Of a stretch of DNA of 64,000 bases, positions 62,101 through 64,000 are shown in pieces. A program made the translations under genes and the position numbers. The stretch's first letter is position 1; every line of letters begins with the position of its first letter. This stretch comes from Pararhizobium sp. YC-54 (GTDB lineage: Bacteria; Pseudomonadota; Alphaproteobacteria; Rhizobiales; Rhizobiaceae): positions 558,001 through 622,000 of the forward strand of contig NZ_JAOYTH010000001.1 in assembly GCF_025847205.1 (NCBI RefSeq), in the 5' to 3' direction. The notes under the pieces were generated by a model. It was given only the letters and a program-made list of their open reading frames with translations. It was not told the origin of the DNA and did no database searches.

Positions 62101-62429
62101 GCATTGGTCCAGCCGCCAATGCCGTTGGCATGCGGGGAAATGTTCGGTGCATAGAACTTGCCGATCGCCGTATCCATCTGCAGTCCACCCGACAGGATTT
62201 CGGTATTGCTGCCCGATCCGTGGCAGGCGCCGCAGCCGGCGGCATTGAACAGATACTTGCCGTTGTCAGTGTTCGCCTTGTAGGTCGCGTAGGCGTCGTC
62301 GGTGAAAGCGTCACGCGCCGACGCGGTGCCGGGACACTGACTCAGAGCCAGCATTGCAGCCGCTATTGCCAAGGCCTGATGTGGCAGGCCGCGGATCATT
62401 TTCCCGGACAATCGATCGAACATGCGCAT
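59181..62429 (-). CDS. Large exported tetrahaem c-type cytochrome with DUF4384 C-terminus
   Basis: Protein of 1082 residues with a signal peptide (about residues 12-38, ending ASA). Four CXXCH haem sites: CGACH (66-70), CGDCH (210-214), CRNCH (347-351) and CFDCH (731-735). The first two lie in domains like the cytochrome subunit of membrane alcohol/sugar dehydrogenases (FYAPNISPHANGIGGW, YPVMPYTAYGGM). The third is like planctomycete-type cytochromes. Residues about 435-740 form a conserved-looking module (LNSLSYG, RVDLRDLQW, GGYYWKSYDFG, IFSLPNGLQGYYL) of no function known to me, closed by the fourth haem site. A DUF4384-like domain lies at about 940-1027. ATG 62429 has AAGGGG upstream; an earlier TTG is unlikely. 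Confidence 0.85.
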   Translation of the reverse strand: MRMFDRLSGKMIRGLPHQALAIAAAMLALSQCPGTASARDAFTDDAYATYKANTDNGKYLFNAAGCGACHGSGSNTEILSGGLQMDTAIGKFYAPNISPHANGIGGWTNAQFLNAVMQGIDRVGNNLYPVMPYTAYGGMKPEDVLDIKGYIDTLIASDAVSQEHEIAFPYSRQTTITLWKRSHFNVPEYQSREETQMERGRYLVENVGGCGDCHTPRTTTYGLDVENAYTGEKGLTGAVAPDISKARMAGLVSPEVFTVGLIDEGKKLSGAPLTDPVMREIAHGLSALTEKDRTAIYAFLSDREVKPPQPVAQSATAVCKESTPAAALAGDNAALATQADAFIGKYCRNCHGPGESSQGSYPAGDLSTIAADAVFVVPGDAAKSRLFTSVTSGRMPLGKRPTAEEVKSLEDWINSLKQSDLPQTAATKPDRTRPMLSYRDFIEAGLKDISTVNDLDRQYMRYFSYRNQYNGMMGCEDDKTFMKRMDVLAGGFKKLLNSLSYGPKLVLPQEVEGTNGLMVRVDLRDLQWSADDYNFLISQYFYGVDPGSDASLLALTKETDTVLPIMRIDWFMANAAKPKIYNQLMKLPTHIRELEQRFQINVDDNIRRRQVLRAGFADGSSGVSDHNRMLERHEMPFGGYYWKSYDFGGDVGRQVLKRFPQGPKELEPFDGALTAFEHDGGEMIFSLPNGLQGYYLSTAAGKQLDVGPTSIVSFRERPIGKGVEVINARSCFDCHANGILSKRDQLREHIQTSTLFNKEQQALLLDMYVPQEELDAAYNKDRQRFVEALVKLGVTEPTPDGSAQSMQAPGNAELVTYFGDKYEDELDFDALSAEFDMTPAELSSAIKRVEDVDTLRLGIDWVTTLEAGGTIPRAEVEQQFPLLLHPLMQLKPLDTTTVHVATAGQSQDVAGQTAQPEYVKAETVVAATPAYRQEQPADYNKLELALHVATTTAKVGDQLSFELSSNKACELQILYVEETGNVEVIPDAMIGNTTLKAGEKRQIPQAGTGNLTFDTPAPAETMIAYCREGGLGDQKLSVERARQLVAESHLPPTRGLAINLAKKAEGDNGASGLQVVTFEIKQ

Positions 62430-62475
62430 GGCTTGTTCCCCTTGCTTTCTCAAACGACAAAATATGCGAGGCGCG

Positions 62476-63735
62476 TTATCGGAACTCGAACTGCTCGAAC
62501 TCGACCCGTTTGGGTTTCTTGCCGAGGTCCTTCAGGCCCTTTTCGATGGCTTTTCGTAAGGGCGGCGGCCCACAGAACCAGAGGTCGGCCTCCGCCGGAT
62601 CGACGGCGCTCGATGCCGCGAGCTTCGCCGCGTCGAGCCGTCCGTCGGTCTTGGAATCATGCAAAGTAAAACTGAAATTCGAAAGTTTTTCCGCCTGCGC
62701 CTCGAACGTGTCGAGGCCGATCGCCTCGCTCCGGTCACGCACGCAATAGACCATATGAATGTCCTGGCCTTCATCGCCCTTCAGGCGTCCCGCCATCGCA
62801 AGGAACGGTGTCACGCCGATGCCGCCGGCTAGCCATATCTGTTTCTTGCCGCCACGGCGATGGTTGAAATGACCATAACCGCCCTCCAGCTTGAGCCGAT
62901 CGCCAACGGCAAGGCCTTCCCGCAGGGCCTTGGTATAATCGCCCAGCGGCTTGATGGCGAAGCGGACGACGCCATTCTCATCCATGCCGGCAATCGTGAA
63001 GGGATGCGGCTCGCGCAGGCCCGGCTTGTTGACCCGGAAGAACCCGAACTGGCCCGGCTTTGCGCGCAGCGGACGCCGGACCGGACGGGCGGATATGATC
63101 GTTGCACCCTCGTGGCGCGTGACGTCGATGACTTCATAAGTTCGGGTGCGCAGCCAGGGGAAGAGCTGGGTGTAGATGTAGCTCACAGTCCCGATCATCG
63201 CAAAAATGTTCAGATAGGTCGCCAGCATCGCGGTGCCGTCATAGGGCCGCTTGATGAACGTCTGGTGGAAGGCGACCATGATGAACAGCAGGCCGATGAA
63301 ACGGTGGGTCAGGCGCCAGAAATGGTAGGGAATCTCGATCTTCGTTTTCGGAATGATCTTGACGATACTCAGCACCAAAAGCACCACGAAGGCATAGAAT
63401 GCATACTCGCCCGCCTGTGCCGCAAGCTTGTTCAGCCCGCTGGTCAGCGACAGGCCCTTGAAATCCGGGGTGATGAAATAGTGCACGAGGATCAGCACCA
63501 GCACCGTGATGCCCACCCGGCGATGCGTCTGATAAATCCGGTCAAGCCCGCCGAAAAGCCGCTCGACGAACGGCGGACGCGTCGCCATGAACAGCGCGAG
63601 CGCCATGCCGGTAAAGGCCATGGACGACGCCATCAGCGAAAACGTCGTGCCCGCATTGGTGTGGCTGACCGCAGGGACGGCCAACAGCCCCGCAAATCCC
63701 ATCAGCGACCAGACAAGAACAGCACCCGCGCTCAC
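62476..63735 (-). CDS. NADPH oxidase/ferric reductase-like transmembrane flavocytochrome b
   Basis: First gene of the operon, 419 residues. Six predicted transmembrane helices end at about residue 192. Two helices carry the haem pairs His71/His85 and His144/His157, with spacings of 14 and 13 residues, the same spacing as in NOX and ferric reductases. A cytosolic reductase part follows: FAD site HPFTIAG, NAD(P) site WLAGGIGVTPFLAMA and the C-terminal FCGPPPLRKAI. It should pass electrons from NAD(P)H through two b haems to the periplasm. The frame lacks an early ATG. GTG 63735 is chosen because AGGG lies nine bases upstream and it keeps helix 1 whole. No 2Fe-2S domain is present. Confidence 0.85.
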   Translation of the reverse strand: MSAGAVLVWSLMGFAGLLAVPAVSHTNAGTTFSLMASSMAFTGMALALFMATRPPFVERLFGGLDRIYQTHRRVGITVLVLILVHYFITPDFKGLSLTSGLNKLAAQAGEYAFYAFVVLLVLSIVKIIPKTKIEIPYHFWRLTHRFIGLLFIMVAFHQTFIKRPYDGTAMLATYLNIFAMIGTVSYIYTQLFPWLRTRTYEVIDVTRHEGATIISARPVRRPLRAKPGQFGFFRVNKPGLREPHPFTIAGMDENGVVRFAIKPLGDYTKALREGLAVGDRLKLEGGYGHFNHRRGGKKQIWLAGGIGVTPFLAMAGRLKGDEGQDIHMVYCVRDRSEAIGLDTFEAQAEKLSNFSFTLHDSKTDGRLDAAKLAASSAVDPAEADLWFCGPPPLRKAIEKGLKDLGKKPKRVEFEQFEFR

Positions 63736-64000
63736 GCAAATATCCCTCACCACACCGCAATCGCGGAGCCCCTGGGACAAGACTGGCAAGCCCCTCAAGC
63801 TTCGTCAACTGCTATTGTAGAAGATACGATTTTGCGGTGGGCTTTATTCGCCCCGCACCCCAAGCTTTTGTGTTTGCGGGGAAATTACGCCTGGCCACGG
63901 GGCGAAACGAAGAGGCAATCCTTGGTTACCTCAGCCCGCCTCTTGCAGGCGCCTCTCGTGCCTTTTACGGCATGGAAAACCTGATGTTGGCAAGGCGTAA
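63736..64000. other. Upstream region of the caspase/cytochrome operon
   Basis: About 265 bases to the window edge. It must hold the operon promoter on the minus strand. A plus-strand ATG at 63972 opens a frame that runs off the edge after nine codons; too little is seen to call it. No palindrome or RNA is recognised. Confidence 0.4.

Noticed and set aside
60183..62669. Plus-strand 828-codon frame opposite the tetrahaem cytochrome
   Set aside because: Shadow frame; the cytochrome frame has a signal peptide, four CXXCH motifs and a ribosome site.
62476..63798. Longer form of the flavocytochrome starting at TTG 63798
   Set aside because: The extra residues before the GTG at 63735 are not hydrophobic or conserved-looking, and the GTG has the better ribosome site. 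The first ATG (63702) would cut into helix 1.

Overview
The window is a stretch of chromosome from a Rhizobiaceae alphaproteobacterium (Rhizobium, Neorhizobium or Agrobacterium-like). The evidence is the neighbourhoods dgt-argS-SPOR protein, valS-popZ-tolC and metC-aapJQMP, an ExoR regulator, a zinc-finger protein of the zf-CHCC type, an LpxI-type lipid A cluster, and two palindromic intergenic repeats of a type I recall as common in rhizobia. Coding density is high, the reading frames are intact, and I see no rRNA, tRNA, CRISPR array, insertion sequence or phage gene.

Layout. 0-17.6 kb: a SPOR-type protein cut by the window edge, argS, dgt, erpA, a cardiolipin synthase-like phospholipase D, xthA, exoR, a FadL-type porin, valS, popZ, tolC, a PIMT-family methyltransferase and a PagL-like lipid A deacylase. 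17.6-22 kb: exbBD of a TonB energiser and a ComEC-like protein. 22-37 kb: gltA, then a long minus-strand envelope and translation block, in transcription order rpsB, tsf, pyrH, frr, uppS, cdsA, rseP, bamA, lpxD, fabZ, lpxA, lpxI, lpxB. This links ribosome function, isoprenoid and phospholipid precursors, outer membrane protein assembly and lipid A synthesis. 37-50 kb: eipB, a four-gene plus-strand run (RidA, GDPD, FemAB-like acyltransferase, HIT), azlCD, clpS-clpA, a phasin, a DUF3126 protein, cysE, an alpha/beta hydrolase, a small zinc-finger protein, a flavin monooxygenase and metC. 50-55 kb: the aapJQMP general amino acid ABC transporter.

55-63.7 kb holds the most unusual content, a compact five-gene minus-strand operon. 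In transcription order it encodes a six-helix ferric reductase/NADPH oxidase-like flavocytochrome, a 1082-residue exported c-type cytochrome with four CXXCH haem motifs, an OmpA-type peptidoglycan-binding protein, and two exported caspase-like (metacaspase type) proteins. Both caspase-like proteins keep the His/Cys dyad and carry an EF-hand-like calcium loop. The cytochrome and both caspases end in DUF4384-like domains. The last junctions abut or overlap by one base. I infer a periplasmic redox-linked proteolytic system and know of no described function for this combination.

Starts were set from ribosome-binding sites and family length, so several differ from the longest open frame. Functions come from recognition of motifs and families by eye; no database search was run.
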